The translations under genes and the position numbers were made by a program. Source: an uncultured Nitrospira sp. (GTDB lineage: Bacteria > Nitrospirota > Nitrospiria > Nitrospirales > UBA8639). From it: 64,000 nucleotides of DNA. The stretch lies in contig CABVRQ010000006.1 in NCBI GenBank assembly GCA_902500695.1, positions 7,434 through 71,433 of the forward strand. The letters are read 5' to 3'. The notes under the pieces were generated by a model, which saw only the letters and a program-made list of their open reading frames with translations, was not told where the DNA came from and ran no database searches. Positions 43,978-52,259 of the stretch are shown here, piece after piece (the stretch's first letter is position 1; each line of letters begins with the position of its first letter).

Positions 43978-45093
43978 TCAGGAGAAATCTTCAATCAACG
44001 CTGGTAGGGGCTTTTCGAACCCGTGTGCAATGACCCATGCCCAATACCGGATTCGGCCTTCCAGAAGCTCAAAGCGGTCATGAGAAGATGTAGCTGGGCG
44101 AAGACGTACCGGTTTCAAAAAATCCCCTGTGGTAATTTGTTGTGCTAATTCCTGCGGGCTAGGAACGAAATTCATGGCATTTTTGAGAGCGTCCTCAAGG
44201 GTTCGGTAGACCGAACGTCCAGAGTCATCAGCAACGTGTATAGACCTAGGAGAAATCTCCAGAAAATGTCCGGTACATTGCGCTTCAAGATACCGGACGT
44301 CCTCGTTTATTAGATCAAAATCTATACTTTCCGCGTTTTCCTTCATTCTTTGACAATTCGTCGTATTCGGAATCACCACCACGGGCAGATGGCCAGTCAA
44401 CCACCGCAAAACAATTTGAGCTGGAGTTTTATAATATTTATTCGCTATTTCCTGAAGAACAGCATACTGCTTTCGATTCGCGACAAAACGTCCACAATGA
44501 AGAGGACTATAGGCGATAATGCTGATTCCCTCTTCTTCCCCATATTGGAGGAATTCCCGCTCGATACTTCGATCGAACAAGTTATATTCCATTTGCACAG
44601 AGGCCAAAAGCTTTGGGGTTAACTGTTGATGTATTTGTTGAGTATCTTTGAATGAAAAATTGCAAATTCCCACATATCGGACCAAACCCTCCTGTACCAT
44701 TTCCTCTAGACCCACCAGGGTGTCCGAGATGGGGATTTTGGGATTAGGCCAGTGGATTTGGAGAAGATCAATCCGATCTGTTTGCAGACGCCTGAGACTT
44801 CTCTCAACCGAACCTTTTATTCCTTTTATAGATAAGTTCTCAGGAGAAACCTTGGTCGCCAACACCACACGATGGCGAATCCCCTTCACGGCCTTACCAA
44901 TGACCACTTCAGACTCTCCAGCACCATACACAGGTGCCGTATCAATAAAGTTCATGCCCATATCAATTCCGGCCCGAATCGTGGATTCTAGCTCCCGATG
45001 TACCTCCCGGTTTGCCAGGGAATGATGAATCCCGGTCCCTTGACCGATGGCTGATATTTCTATGTCAGATTGGCCTAATTTTTTAAGGAGCAT
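43978..45093 (-). CDS. Aldo/keto reductase fused to a ParB-like domain
   Basis: A 371-residue protein. Residues 1-285 are an aldo/keto reductase with intact tetrad Asp51, Tyr56, Lys81, His114 (FIDTAPVYGAGES, VLATKVSP, LLQIHWPNP). Residues about 310-368 read VPSPQELAQQITTGDFLKPV and FELLEGRIRYWAWVIAHG, matching the ParB/Srx pattern of a PSP-x-x-LA helix, a strand and a (E/G)xxR-type helix. A conserved linker (TLEDALKN here, TLEEAIEN in the other copy) joins the parts. I do not know of a described fusion of this kind. ATG at 45093. Confidence 0.82.
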   Translation of the reverse strand: MLLKKLGQSDIEISAIGQGTGIHHSLANREVHRELESTIRAGIDMGMNFIDTAPVYGAGESEVVIGKAVKGIRHRVVLATKVSPENLSIKGIKGSVERSLRRLQTDRIDLLQIHWPNPKIPISDTLVGLEEMVQEGLVRYVGICNFSFKDTQQIHQQLTPKLLASVQMEYNLFDRSIEREFLQYGEEEGISIIAYSPLHCGRFVANRKQYAVLQEIANKYYKTPAQIVLRWLTGHLPVVVIPNTTNCQRMKENAESIDFDLINEDVRYLEAQCTGHFLEISPRSIHVADDSGRSVYRTLEDALKNAMNFVPSPQELAQQITTGDFLKPVRLRPATSSHDRFELLEGRIRYWAWVIAHGFEKPLPALIEDFS

Positions 45094-45108
45094 AGCGCTA
45101 GCCCATGA

Positions 45109-45576
45109 TTACAGCTGTATTTTCCAGTCTTGCAAATCATCCACCGAGACATTACTTGCCCGGCACACCCGGGTTCCCGTTTTAACTTCAGCCAACAGTA
45201 AATTTTTCATCTGATTTCTGATGCCATTTAACTGATGAGCCCTTTTCAACCATTGATCGTATCGCTTGGGTTCGGCCTTCATACCCTCTTTACACATCCA
45301 GATTTCGTAATTGATTTGCGCAAGCACAATAATTAACCGGACGTTCCGCCCTGACAATTTGATCTGATATCGATCAGCCCATCCATCAATATCATCTTCC
45401 AGATCAGCGATTTCGGTTCTGACAGATGTCCGGATTGATTCATGGAACGCCTCCTTTAGTTGATCAACGGTCAATCGATCGACCAGATCTCCCAACCCTG
45501 GCACAAATCGTGGATTTGAAAGTCCATCAGTTTTCCGCTTCCGGTTTTTAGGCGCTAAGGAGGTTTTTCCGCTCAT
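45109..45576 (-). CDS. Unrecognised small protein in the sugar operon
   Basis: A 155-residue protein with a basic N-terminus (APKNRKRKTDG) and helical body (VDRLTVDQLKEAFHESIRTS; IIVLAQINYEIWMCKEGMK). ATG at 45576 overlaps the SDR copy 3 stop by 29 nt, so it is probably coupled. A longer in-frame reading to 45729 would lie deep in the SDR gene and is unlikely. I do not recognise it. It stands between SDR copy 3 and AKR copy 2, and may be a structural partner of one of them. Confidence 0.5.
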   Translation of the reverse strand: MSGKTSLAPKNRKRKTDGLSNPRFVPGLGDLVDRLTVDQLKEAFHESIRTSVRTEIADLEDDIDGWADRYQIKLSGRNVRLIIVLAQINYEIWMCKEGMKAEPKRYDQWLKRAHQLNGIRNQMKNLLLAEVKTGTRVCRASNVSVDDLQDWKIQL

Positions 45577-46558
45577 GAGCGAGTTCCCGATTCTGGATAT
45601 ACCAGTGAATAGTTTGGCGAATCCCCTCTTGGAGAGGGGTTTTTGGAAAAAATCCAATCGTGGCTTCTGCCCGTTCCATCGACAGCAACCGGACAGGATC
45701 ACCGGCTGGCTTTGAAGGATCCCACTCAATGGCGCTGGAAGCCCCGCATTCAGTCACAATGATTTCAGCTAACTGTCTGATCGTCGTCGGAACGCCACTT
45801 CCCAAATTAATGGGAAAACAGGGCGGAGCCTGTTCCATGGCCAGCAACAACCCGTCAACAACATCCTGAACAAAAATAAAATCGCGAATGACCGATCCAT
45901 CTCCCCAAATACGAACTGGGCATTCCCCATCCAACACCCTTCGAATGAGGGCCGGGATCACCTGTCCAGTAGCCGGGTTAAAATCATCAAAGGGACCGTA
46001 CACATTGGAAGGTCTGACCACCCGCACGGCATCCCAATTGTATTCGTGCAGGTACGTTTCGGCTTCAAGCTCTCCGATCCTTTTCGCAATCCCGGCGTAC
46101 CGGTCATTTTGCTTCGGAAGACCATTCCAGACATTGTCCTCCAAATGAAGAGCCGCCGGAGGATACGCACAAATACTACTCACAAAAAGGTATCGGGACA
46201 CTCCTTCTCGATAGGCTGCTTCTAACAAATTGGATTGGTATCGAAGCATCGGCACAAAATAACTGGCTGCTCTTTTCACCCCGATACCGACCGATCCTTT
46301 AATTCCGACCAAATTAAAAACATACTCTTGCCCTTCAACAGCTTTTTTACATGTATTATTGCAAGTCAGATCGCCTCTAAAAAACGCAATTGAAGAACCC
46401 AACAATGCTCTCGCATAACTTTCCTGTTCCAAAGAAACCACGGTCACCTGCGCCCCCAATGCCAACAAGGCTCGAACAAGGGGAATACCAATCATCCCCG
46501 TTCCACCGGAGACCAGAATCCGTTTTCCAAAATAGATGGAGGAATTCGTCTTCGTCAT
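45548..46558 (-). CDS. NDP-sugar epimerase/reductase (extended SDR), copy 3
   Basis: A 336-residue extended SDR: ILVSGGTGMIGIPLVRALL, YVFNLVGIKGSVGIG, LFVSSICAYPP and VVRPSNVYGPFDDFNP. ATG at 46558 follows GGGTG at 5 nt; a GTG two codons earlier is in frame. The YxxxK site reads AGIAK (Ala155, Lys159), with Tyr154 one residue too early. It is related to copy 2 (shared GIKGS) and copy 1. Likely an NDP-sugar 4-reductase or epimerase. Confidence 0.8.
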   Translation of the reverse strand: MTKTNSSIYFGKRILVSGGTGMIGIPLVRALLALGAQVTVVSLEQESYARALLGSSIAFFRGDLTCNNTCKKAVEGQEYVFNLVGIKGSVGIGVKRAASYFVPMLRYQSNLLEAAYREGVSRYLFVSSICAYPPAALHLEDNVWNGLPKQNDRYAGIAKRIGELEAETYLHEYNWDAVRVVRPSNVYGPFDDFNPATGQVIPALIRRVLDGECPVRIWGDGSVIRDFIFVQDVVDGLLLAMEQAPPCFPINLGSGVPTTIRQLAEIIVTECGASSAIEWDPSKPAGDPVRLLSMERAEATIGFFPKTPLQEGIRQTIHWYIQNRELAHERKNLLSA

Positions 46559-46590
46559 AAACACCCTTACTTAAATTGAGAGAAGAAAAA

Positions 46591-47535
46591 TCAGACGGTC
46601 GCGGGGAACAGAGCCATCTGCCTAAACGTGTTCTTCAAGCTTTCCTTTTCAAGACCGTACTGCCCATACGCCCAGGTCCGACTCGCCGAGCCAAACAGCA
46701 TTTCATCACCCAATGAAAGGCCGCGGAAAGGAATAACATGTCCCCGCTCACTCAACAGTCGCCCGACCAAGCTTCCAATTCCCCCGGTCCGACCATGTTC
46801 TTCCACCGTCACAATGGCATGGGCGTTTCGACACGCTTCCCAAAGTCTGGACTCGTTGCACGGATTCATTCGATATAAATCCACAATGGCAACTTCGATC
46901 CCTTCCTCCAGCAATTGATTCGCCGCTTCTCGTACCCTGGCAAGCATGATCCCGTTGGTCACCACACAGAGGGATTCACCCTGTTGAATCGTCTCGAGCC
47001 CTAAACTGAAATCATGTTCATCGGGAGCGTATATCGGCTCATATGGGTCCTTATCGATCCGGATATAGGCAGGGGCGCCACTCTGATATGCCCGCTCCAC
47101 CATAGCCTTGATGGCGACACCATCTGCAGGCAGATAAATCGTCATCCCTGATAGGGTTTGGAGGAGAGCACAATCATGTGTCGCATGATGAGTGGGTCCA
47201 TCTACCCCATACGACAAGCCGGGCCCCATTCCGAGAAGGATGACCGGGGCCTTTAATGCACACACGTCTAATTTCAACTGTTCATAACACCGCGTGGTGA
47301 TATGTGAGGCTATCCCATAAACAAAGACCACATGACCGGAAAGTGCCAATCCGGCCGCCACGCTCATCATATTTTGCTCACTAATGCCCACATTGAGAAC
47401 TTGCCGAGGATACGATTCTTGAATCTGACTTAATCCCATGGCTCCCATATCATTGGTTAGGACAATCGTCCGGGGATTGTTGGCCACAATCTGAAACACA
47501 CTGTCAAAGACCGCATCACGAAAATCATGAGCCAT
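46591..47535 (-). CDS. Transketolase-like protein, C-terminal subunit
   Basis: A 314-residue protein containing the pyrimidine-binding and C-terminal domains of a transketolase: TNDMGAMG near the start, NVGISEQNMMSVAAGLAL (with the Glu that activates TPP), GVDGPTHHATHD and VTVEEHGRTGGIG. ATG at 47535 has GGAG 8 nt upstream and overlaps the N-terminal subunit by 11 nt; a start at 47580 is less likely. It works only with the preceding subunit. Split transketolases occur in surface-sugar loci as well as in central metabolism. Confidence 0.88.
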   Translation of the reverse strand: MAHDFRDAVFDSVFQIVANNPRTIVLTNDMGAMGLSQIQESYPRQVLNVGISEQNMMSVAAGLALSGHVVFVYGIASHITTRCYEQLKLDVCALKAPVILLGMGPGLSYGVDGPTHHATHDCALLQTLSGMTIYLPADGVAIKAMVERAYQSGAPAYIRIDKDPYEPIYAPDEHDFSLGLETIQQGESLCVVTNGIMLARVREAANQLLEEGIEVAIVDLYRMNPCNESRLWEACRNAHAIVTVEEHGRTGGIGSLVGRLLSERGHVIPFRGLSLGDEMLFGSASRTWAYGQYGLEKESLKNTFRQMALFPATV

Positions 47536-48391
47536 GAGCCATCTCCATCGTGACCGCAGAACCTGAGGAGGACCTTGCATCCATCAGCTGCCGAATGGCC
47601 TCTTCCACTTCTGCACCCTTTGGAATCCGGTGATGCCAATCGACTGAGGCCTCCATAAATGAGACTCCCTTTCCCTTCATCGTTTGAGCCACAACCATCA
47701 GAGGTTTCAGGGAAGTTCTTTGACGAAAATTTCGAAATACCATGTCTAATTCCTCAAATGAATGCCCATTGATGGACACGACCTCCCATCCAAAAGCCTC
47801 CCATTTGCTGGCAAAGGGCTCCAGGGCCATATTGTTTTCGGTATAGTTGGTCGCACCTAAACCATTCCGATCAATGATCGCGACCAGGTTGTGAAGTTGG
47901 TGATGGCTCGCAAACATTGCCGCTTCCCATACCGATCCCTCCTGACATTCCCCATCCCCCATGACCGTCACAACTTTCCATGGGCCTGACTGAAGCTTGG
48001 CTCCCAAGGCCAATCCAGCACTCAGGCCTAACCCATGGCCAAGTGATCCCGAAATCGCCTCCACACCTGGAATATTCGTATCGGGGTGACCAGCTAAGAG
48101 ACTCCCTGGGCCGCAAAAATTGTCTAACTCTGTTTTGGGTAAAAACCCCAAATCCGCTAACATCGCGTACAAGGTCAAACATCCATGTCCCTTACTCAGA
48201 ATGAATCGATCCCGGTCTTCCCATGTTGGATTATGAGGCCGAACGTTGAGATGCCCTCCATAAAACAATGCCACCCCAATTTCCACCCAGGAAAATGCTG
48301 GAGGAACATGGCCTTTCCCGGCTTTCAACGCGGTCCTGAGAATATGGAGTCTCAGTTCTGCGGCTTTGTCTTGTAGAGCCTGAACATTCAT
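47525..48391 (-). CDS. Transketolase-like protein, N-terminal (TPP-binding) subunit
   Basis: A 288-residue protein with the TPP diphosphate site: ILSKGHGCLTLYAMLADLG, SGSLGHGLGLSAGLALGA and the GDG...N motif VMGDGECQEGSVWEA (Gly145-Gly147, Asn176). It transfers two-carbon ketol units when paired with the C-terminal subunit. ATG at 48391 is one nt after the Nudix stop; the longer frame to 48463 overlaps that gene. In a glycan island the pair may extend or shorten a sugar, or supply a pentose or heptose phosphate. Confidence 0.88.
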   Translation of the reverse strand: MNVQALQDKAAELRLHILRTALKAGKGHVPPAFSWVEIGVALFYGGHLNVRPHNPTWEDRDRFILSKGHGCLTLYAMLADLGFLPKTELDNFCGPGSLLAGHPDTNIPGVEAISGSLGHGLGLSAGLALGAKLQSGPWKVVTVMGDGECQEGSVWEAAMFASHHQLHNLVAIIDRNGLGATNYTENNMALEPFASKWEAFGWEVVSINGHSFEELDMVFRNFRQRTSLKPLMVVAQTMKGKGVSFMEASVDWHHRIPKGAEVEEAIRQLMDARSSSGSAVTMEMAHGS

Positions 48392-48392
48392 G

Positions 48393-48953
48393 TCACACCA
48401 CCAACCGCGAACCAAGTTGCCATTCAGCAAGACTGAAAAGGGATAATGCTGGAATATGCTCAAAACCTCCCGAGGTCACGAGGGCTTTAAATTCCGGTGG
48501 TGACAACAGAAGGACGTCTTGGTCCGGAACGTTGGGAGTATGGGGAGGCACCTGGCAATCTTGAGCCATAAATAAATAATCTCTGGCACTGTACCGATTC
48601 ATCATGATATGTCCGCTCCCTAACAACCGAAGAGTTCCGGCCCGATACCCCGTTTCTTCATGTAATTCCCGAACTGCGGCCTCTTCTGGAGTTTCACCCT
48701 CCTCAATACTCCCGGCAGGAAATTCAAGGGTGCTCCTTCGTAAGGCAGGTCGAAATTGACGAATGAGAATAATTTCTTCGTTTCTTGTGATGGCTAGCAC
48801 TAAAACGCCGTCTGAGCTCTCAATGCGGTAAAAGGGTTGTCGGTCCAAGTCAGAAAGCTCATTCCAGGTTTCTTCATGTACACGAAACCACGGACACTCG
48901 AAGGTCTCCTTGGTCCTCCCCATTCGGGGATAACCGGATGTCAGAAATGACAT
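48393..48953 (-). CDS. Nudix hydrolase (ADP-sugar diphosphatase-like)
   Basis: A 186-residue protein with the Nudix box GSIEEGETPEEAAVRELHEE (Gx5Ex7REUxEExGU) and the beta-strand IILIRQFRPALRRSTLEFPA before it, as in ADP-ribose/ADP-sugar pyrophosphatases. It hydrolyses a nucleoside diphosphate linked to another group; the exact one is not readable. Cotranscribed with the split transketolase and GHMP kinase, so an NDP-sugar is the natural guess. ATG at 48953. Confidence 0.85.
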   Translation of the reverse strand: MSFLTSGYPRMGRTKETFECPWFRVHEETWNELSDLDRQPFYRIESSDGVLVLAITRNEEIILIRQFRPALRRSTLEFPAGSIEEGETPEEAAVRELHEETGYRAGTLRLLGSGHIMMNRYSARDYLFMAQDCQVPPHTPNVPDQDVLLLSPPEFKALVTSGGFEHIPALSLFSLAEWQLGSRLVV

Positions 48954-48965
48954 GTCGTCACCCTC

Positions 48966-50108
48966 TCAGGATCGATGTCCAACAAGAACTTTCTCCTTGA
49001 CCTTTTTAGGAGTCTTAAGGGAGGGTAGCCGTCTTCGTTCCAATCCCTTATGGGCCACATCTTCGTCCTTATCCGTCCTTTCCACCTCGGATGGACATCC
49101 ACCGGATACCCGTCTATCAGCACCGTCATAATAAATAATGCTGCTTCCTGATTGTGAGAAAGAAAACGGCACGCAAACATAGGGATTCATCGCTGAAAGA
49201 AAATGTGCCTGTCTGGAAATCGGAACATAAAACAACATAAACCCGCTGCCTCCAGCCCCAGAAAGCTTCCCACCAATAGCCCCATTGTCCAGTGCTTTTT
49301 TGTAAATTTCATCAATCGTGGAATTGGAGATACCCTCAGAAAGGGAGCGTTTCAGCATCCAGCTTTTATGGAGCAACTTCCCGAACTCCTCCAGGGAACT
49401 GGTGCCACTCAAAATATCAAGACCTTTGTCCACCATCGCATGCATGTCTTTCAGTTCCGCAGAACGGAGAGAAATATTATTGGCGACATTTTTAGCAATG
49501 TCAGAACCTAATCGACTCGTGCCGGTATAGAGCAGGACCAAATTTTGTTCAAGTTCGGCCAAACGCCCCAATGACAAAGTAAGAGGCTCGACTTGAATCT
49601 GTCCGTCTCGTAGAAAACGAATAACATTAAATCCCCCAAACGCGGCGGCCACTTGATCCTGGGAACCAACTGTTTCCTTTAAGATATCTCGCTCCAGCGT
49701 GAATGCCTGGCGGGCCAGATCCATTTTTCCCAACATCTCCCCCTTCAACCCGGTGAGCGCTTTCACCAGGCCGACCGAAAAGGAAGAGCTGGATCCAATG
49801 CCCGATCGAGCTGGCAGATCCCCCTGGTGCTGAATTTCCACTCCCTGAGAATCATCAAAACCTAAAAACCGGAGACCTTCTCGAACCGCAGGATGCAGAA
49901 TTTCTCCAATTGTCGATACCGTTTCAATATGAGACCATACAATCCGGTGTTTAATATTGAAAAATGGAGGAAGATATCGACAACTCACGTAGCAATACTT
50001 ATCAATGGTGGTGGAAAGAACCGCACCCTCTTCCCGAAGATACCATTGCGGATAGTCCGTGCCTCCTCCGAAAAACGACAACCGATAGGGGGTTCGAGAG
50101 ATAATCAC
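48966..50108 (-). CDS. GHMP-family sugar kinase (heptose-7-phosphate kinase-like)
   Basis: A 380-residue GHMP kinase: IISRTPYRLSFFGGGTDYPQ at the N-terminus, the ATP loop DLPARSGIGSSSSFSVGLV, and GGKLSGAGGSGFMLFY near residue 285. It resembles HddA-type D-glycero-D-manno-heptose 7-phosphate kinases in layout. GTG at 50108 overlaps the upstream dehydratase stop by 4 nt (GTGA). About 45 extra, charged residues follow the core (ERTDKDEDVAHKG; LKTPKKVKEKV), not usual for the family. The true substrate could be another sugar phosphate. Confidence 0.78.
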   Translation of the reverse strand: MIISRTPYRLSFFGGGTDYPQWYLREEGAVLSTTIDKYCYVSCRYLPPFFNIKHRIVWSHIETVSTIGEILHPAVREGLRFLGFDDSQGVEIQHQGDLPARSGIGSSSSFSVGLVKALTGLKGEMLGKMDLARQAFTLERDILKETVGSQDQVAAAFGGFNVIRFLRDGQIQVEPLTLSLGRLAELEQNLVLLYTGTSRLGSDIAKNVANNISLRSAELKDMHAMVDKGLDILSGTSSLEEFGKLLHKSWMLKRSLSEGISNSTIDEIYKKALDNGAIGGKLSGAGGSGFMLFYVPISRQAHFLSAMNPYVCVPFSFSQSGSSIIYYDGADRRVSGGCPSEVERTDKDEDVAHKGLERRRLPSLKTPKKVKEKVLVGHRS

Positions 50109-51082
50109 GCAGCTTTGCTCCTCTTGTGGTAACGCCTTCGATAAAAATCCAGAATGCCTTTTAACGTTTCTTCAAAGGGAATGCGTGGCTCCCAACCGGT
50201 GGCGGCTTTGAATTTTGACGTATCCGGAATCTGCAACGTGACATCCGAAGGCCGCAACAGAGCGGGATCCACCACATGCTCGATGCGACAGGCGGCCATG
50301 CCTTTGAGGATTTCGAGCATGTCCCGCAGTGTCATCGTACGGTTACCTCCGATATTGTAGACTTCCCCTGCCGGGCACTTTTCCATCAGCACCCAGTACG
50401 CGCGCACGGCATCGCGAACATCGGCGAATGTCCGAATACTGTCCAAATTTCCGACCCGGATCGGATTTTTCCGAAGCCCATACTCCACCTCGACGATTTG
50501 CTTGGCATAGGCGCTTTCCGCAAAGACATCGCCCCGCCGAGGACCGGTATGGGTAAACATCCTGGTACGCACGGTTCGAATGCCGTAAGACAAAAAGTAT
50601 TGAAAGGCAATCATGTCTTCCCCGACTTTGGACACCGCATACGGGCTGGCCGGACGAAAGGGATTTGCCTCTGTGATGGGAACTTCATCTGCCAATACCT
50701 GTCCGTACACTTCTGAAGAACTGCAGACATGCACCTTGGCATCAACTCCAGTAATGCGGAGCGCATCGAGCAAATTGGTTGTCCCGATCACATTGGTGGA
50801 CAGCGTGTCAATCGGCGCATCAAAACTTGTCGTAACAAATGATTGTGCAGCCAAATGAAAGATCCAGTCCGGTTGGACTTTTTTGATCACGACAATGAGT
50901 GAATTCAGGTCTCGAAGGTCGCCATAATGCAAGGTCATGCGATCCTTGATGGCGACAAGATGATCTAGAGGGGTTCGCCATCGAATTAACCCGTGTAGGT
51001 CCACGTCCGGATGATCCGCAAGGATATACTCTGCTAAGTGACTGCCCACCATTCCTGAAATTCCGGTAATCAACACTTTCAT
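50105..51082 (-). CDS. GDP-mannose 4,6-dehydratase-like SDR
   Basis: A 325-residue extended SDR resembling GMD: VLITGISGMVGSHLAEYIL, HLAAQSFVTTSFDAP, CSSSEVYG and PYAVSKVGEDMIAF, the last with an intact YxxxK, plus RMFTHTGPRRGD. It would make a GDP-4-keto-6-deoxy sugar, from GDP-mannose or, as in Campylobacter DdahA, GDP-heptose. ATG at 51082 follows AAAGGA. Longer reading to 51187 overlaps E1 beta and is rejected. It probably starts the sugar series that the RmlC-like epimerase and SDRs continue. Confidence 0.85.
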   Translation of the reverse strand: MKVLITGISGMVGSHLAEYILADHPDVDLHGLIRWRTPLDHLVAIKDRMTLHYGDLRDLNSLIVVIKKVQPDWIFHLAAQSFVTTSFDAPIDTLSTNVIGTTNLLDALRITGVDAKVHVCSSSEVYGQVLADEVPITEANPFRPASPYAVSKVGEDMIAFQYFLSYGIRTVRTRMFTHTGPRRGDVFAESAYAKQIVEVEYGLRKNPIRVGNLDSIRTFADVRDAVRAYWVLMEKCPAGEVYNIGGNRTMTLRDMLEILKGMAACRIEHVVDPALLRPSDVTLQIPDTSKFKAATGWEPRIPFEETLKGILDFYRRRYHKRSKAA

Positions 51083-51119
51083 GTCGCATTCCTTTGATGA
51101 GGTGGTCCGATCATCTCTA

Positions 51120-52259
51120 TTAAAAAGGGCCTTTGAACCGTTTATACACATCAGGCATCGATTGCGTATCGGGCAAGGGCACCCCATGTCCCTTCCTCCC
51201 GGTCACGGAAGTGGCCAACACATCGACAAGCTGTCGCAAATCAGGATAAAAGAGGTCCTCTAAACACTTGGCGGTAGGACAGGGCGCCGGCTGCATTCCC
51301 AACGTCACCACCGGTGCCTTCAAACATCCGGGATTTCGTTCAGCGACTACACGGCACACCTCCGCGCATACACCGTATTCCCGCCAACTCGTATCCGCCA
51401 CGACCAACCGTCCCGTTTTTTCAATACTCTGCATGACCAAATCCCAGTCCGGACTGGACACACAATGCAAATCAATCACTTCGCATTGAATATCCGCCAC
51501 CCGGGCCAAGTGTTCGGCTGCTCTCATGGCTTCCAACACCATGATGGAGGTGGCCACAATGGTGACCTCCTCACCTGGCCGCACTAAGCGGGACCCAAAG
51601 GGATCGGTCTCCTGCCCGGTAGATAGAGGAGCCACATAAAATTGCAGGTCGTACATCAACCGGTGCTCGAATGAGATGACGGGGCCCCGGTAGCGATCAA
51701 TCACCGCCGGATAGGTGTCGAGAATCGATTGCGAACTCGAGGGCATCACAACCCGCAACCCAGGGATATGCGCGAAAAGAGATTGGAGGCTTTGTGAATG
51801 TTGCGCGCCTTGCCCCCAACTTCGCCCCACGATCATGCGAATCAACATAGGCACGTCAAACCGGCCACCGAACATATATTTGTATTTGGCGGCTAAATTA
51901 ATAATCTGATTCATAGCTAGCAAGGAAAAGTCCGCACGAATATGAGTCTGAATCGGATACAACCCATTTAACGCGGCTCCAATGGCTATCCCGGTCATAC
52001 CTTCTTCTGCAAGAGGCGTATCCATCACCCGATCCGTCCCGAACGCTTGAGCCAATCCTGTGGTGGACCCAAAGATCCCTTTATGATCATCCACGCCCTG
52101 TCCCATGATGACAACCGAATCATGACGTTCTAGGGCGTCACGCATGGTCCAATGCAGGGCATCCCGGTAACTCATGACCTCCGTGCCTGCCTCGACGCAA
52201 AGACCCGACGACGCCGCATTATTCCCAAGAGGGGCGAGGGCCGTATTACACGACATCAC
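51120..52259 (-). CDS. 2-oxoacid dehydrogenase-type E1 component, beta subunit
   Basis: A 379-residue E1 beta-like protein: MSYRDALHWTMRDALERHD, GTDRVMDTPLAEEGMTGIA (with the TPP-activating Glu) and GRSWGQGAQHSQSLQ. GTG at 52259 (AGGAGG at 9 nt) or the adjacent ATG 52256 starts it, overlapping E1 alpha by 11-14 nt. No E2 or E3 gene is adjacent. In sugar clusters an E1 pair can add a two-carbon unit from pyruvate to a keto sugar, as reported for branched sugars of some antibiotics; here this is inference. Confidence 0.85.
   Translation of the reverse strand: MMSCNTALAPLGNNAASSGLCVEAGTEVMSYRDALHWTMRDALERHDSVVIMGQGVDDHKGIFGSTTGLAQAFGTDRVMDTPLAEEGMTGIAIGAALNGLYPIQTHIRADFSLLAMNQIINLAAKYKYMFGGRFDVPMLIRMIVGRSWGQGAQHSQSLQSLFAHIPGLRVVMPSSSQSILDTYPAVIDRYRGPVISFEHRLMYDLQFYVAPLSTGQETDPFGSRLVRPGEEVTIVATSIMVLEAMRAAEHLARVADIQCEVIDLHCVSSPDWDLVMQSIEKTGRLVVADTSWREYGVCAEVCRVVAERNPGCLKAPVVTLGMQPAPCPTAKCLEDLFYPDLRQLVDVLATSVTGRKGHGVPLPDTQSMPDVYKRFKGPF

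Noticed and set aside
52246..52259. E1 alpha/beta as a normal pyruvate dehydrogenase operon
   Set aside because: No E2 or E3 gene follows; sugar-modifying genes do. The pair may still serve such a complex encoded elsewhere.
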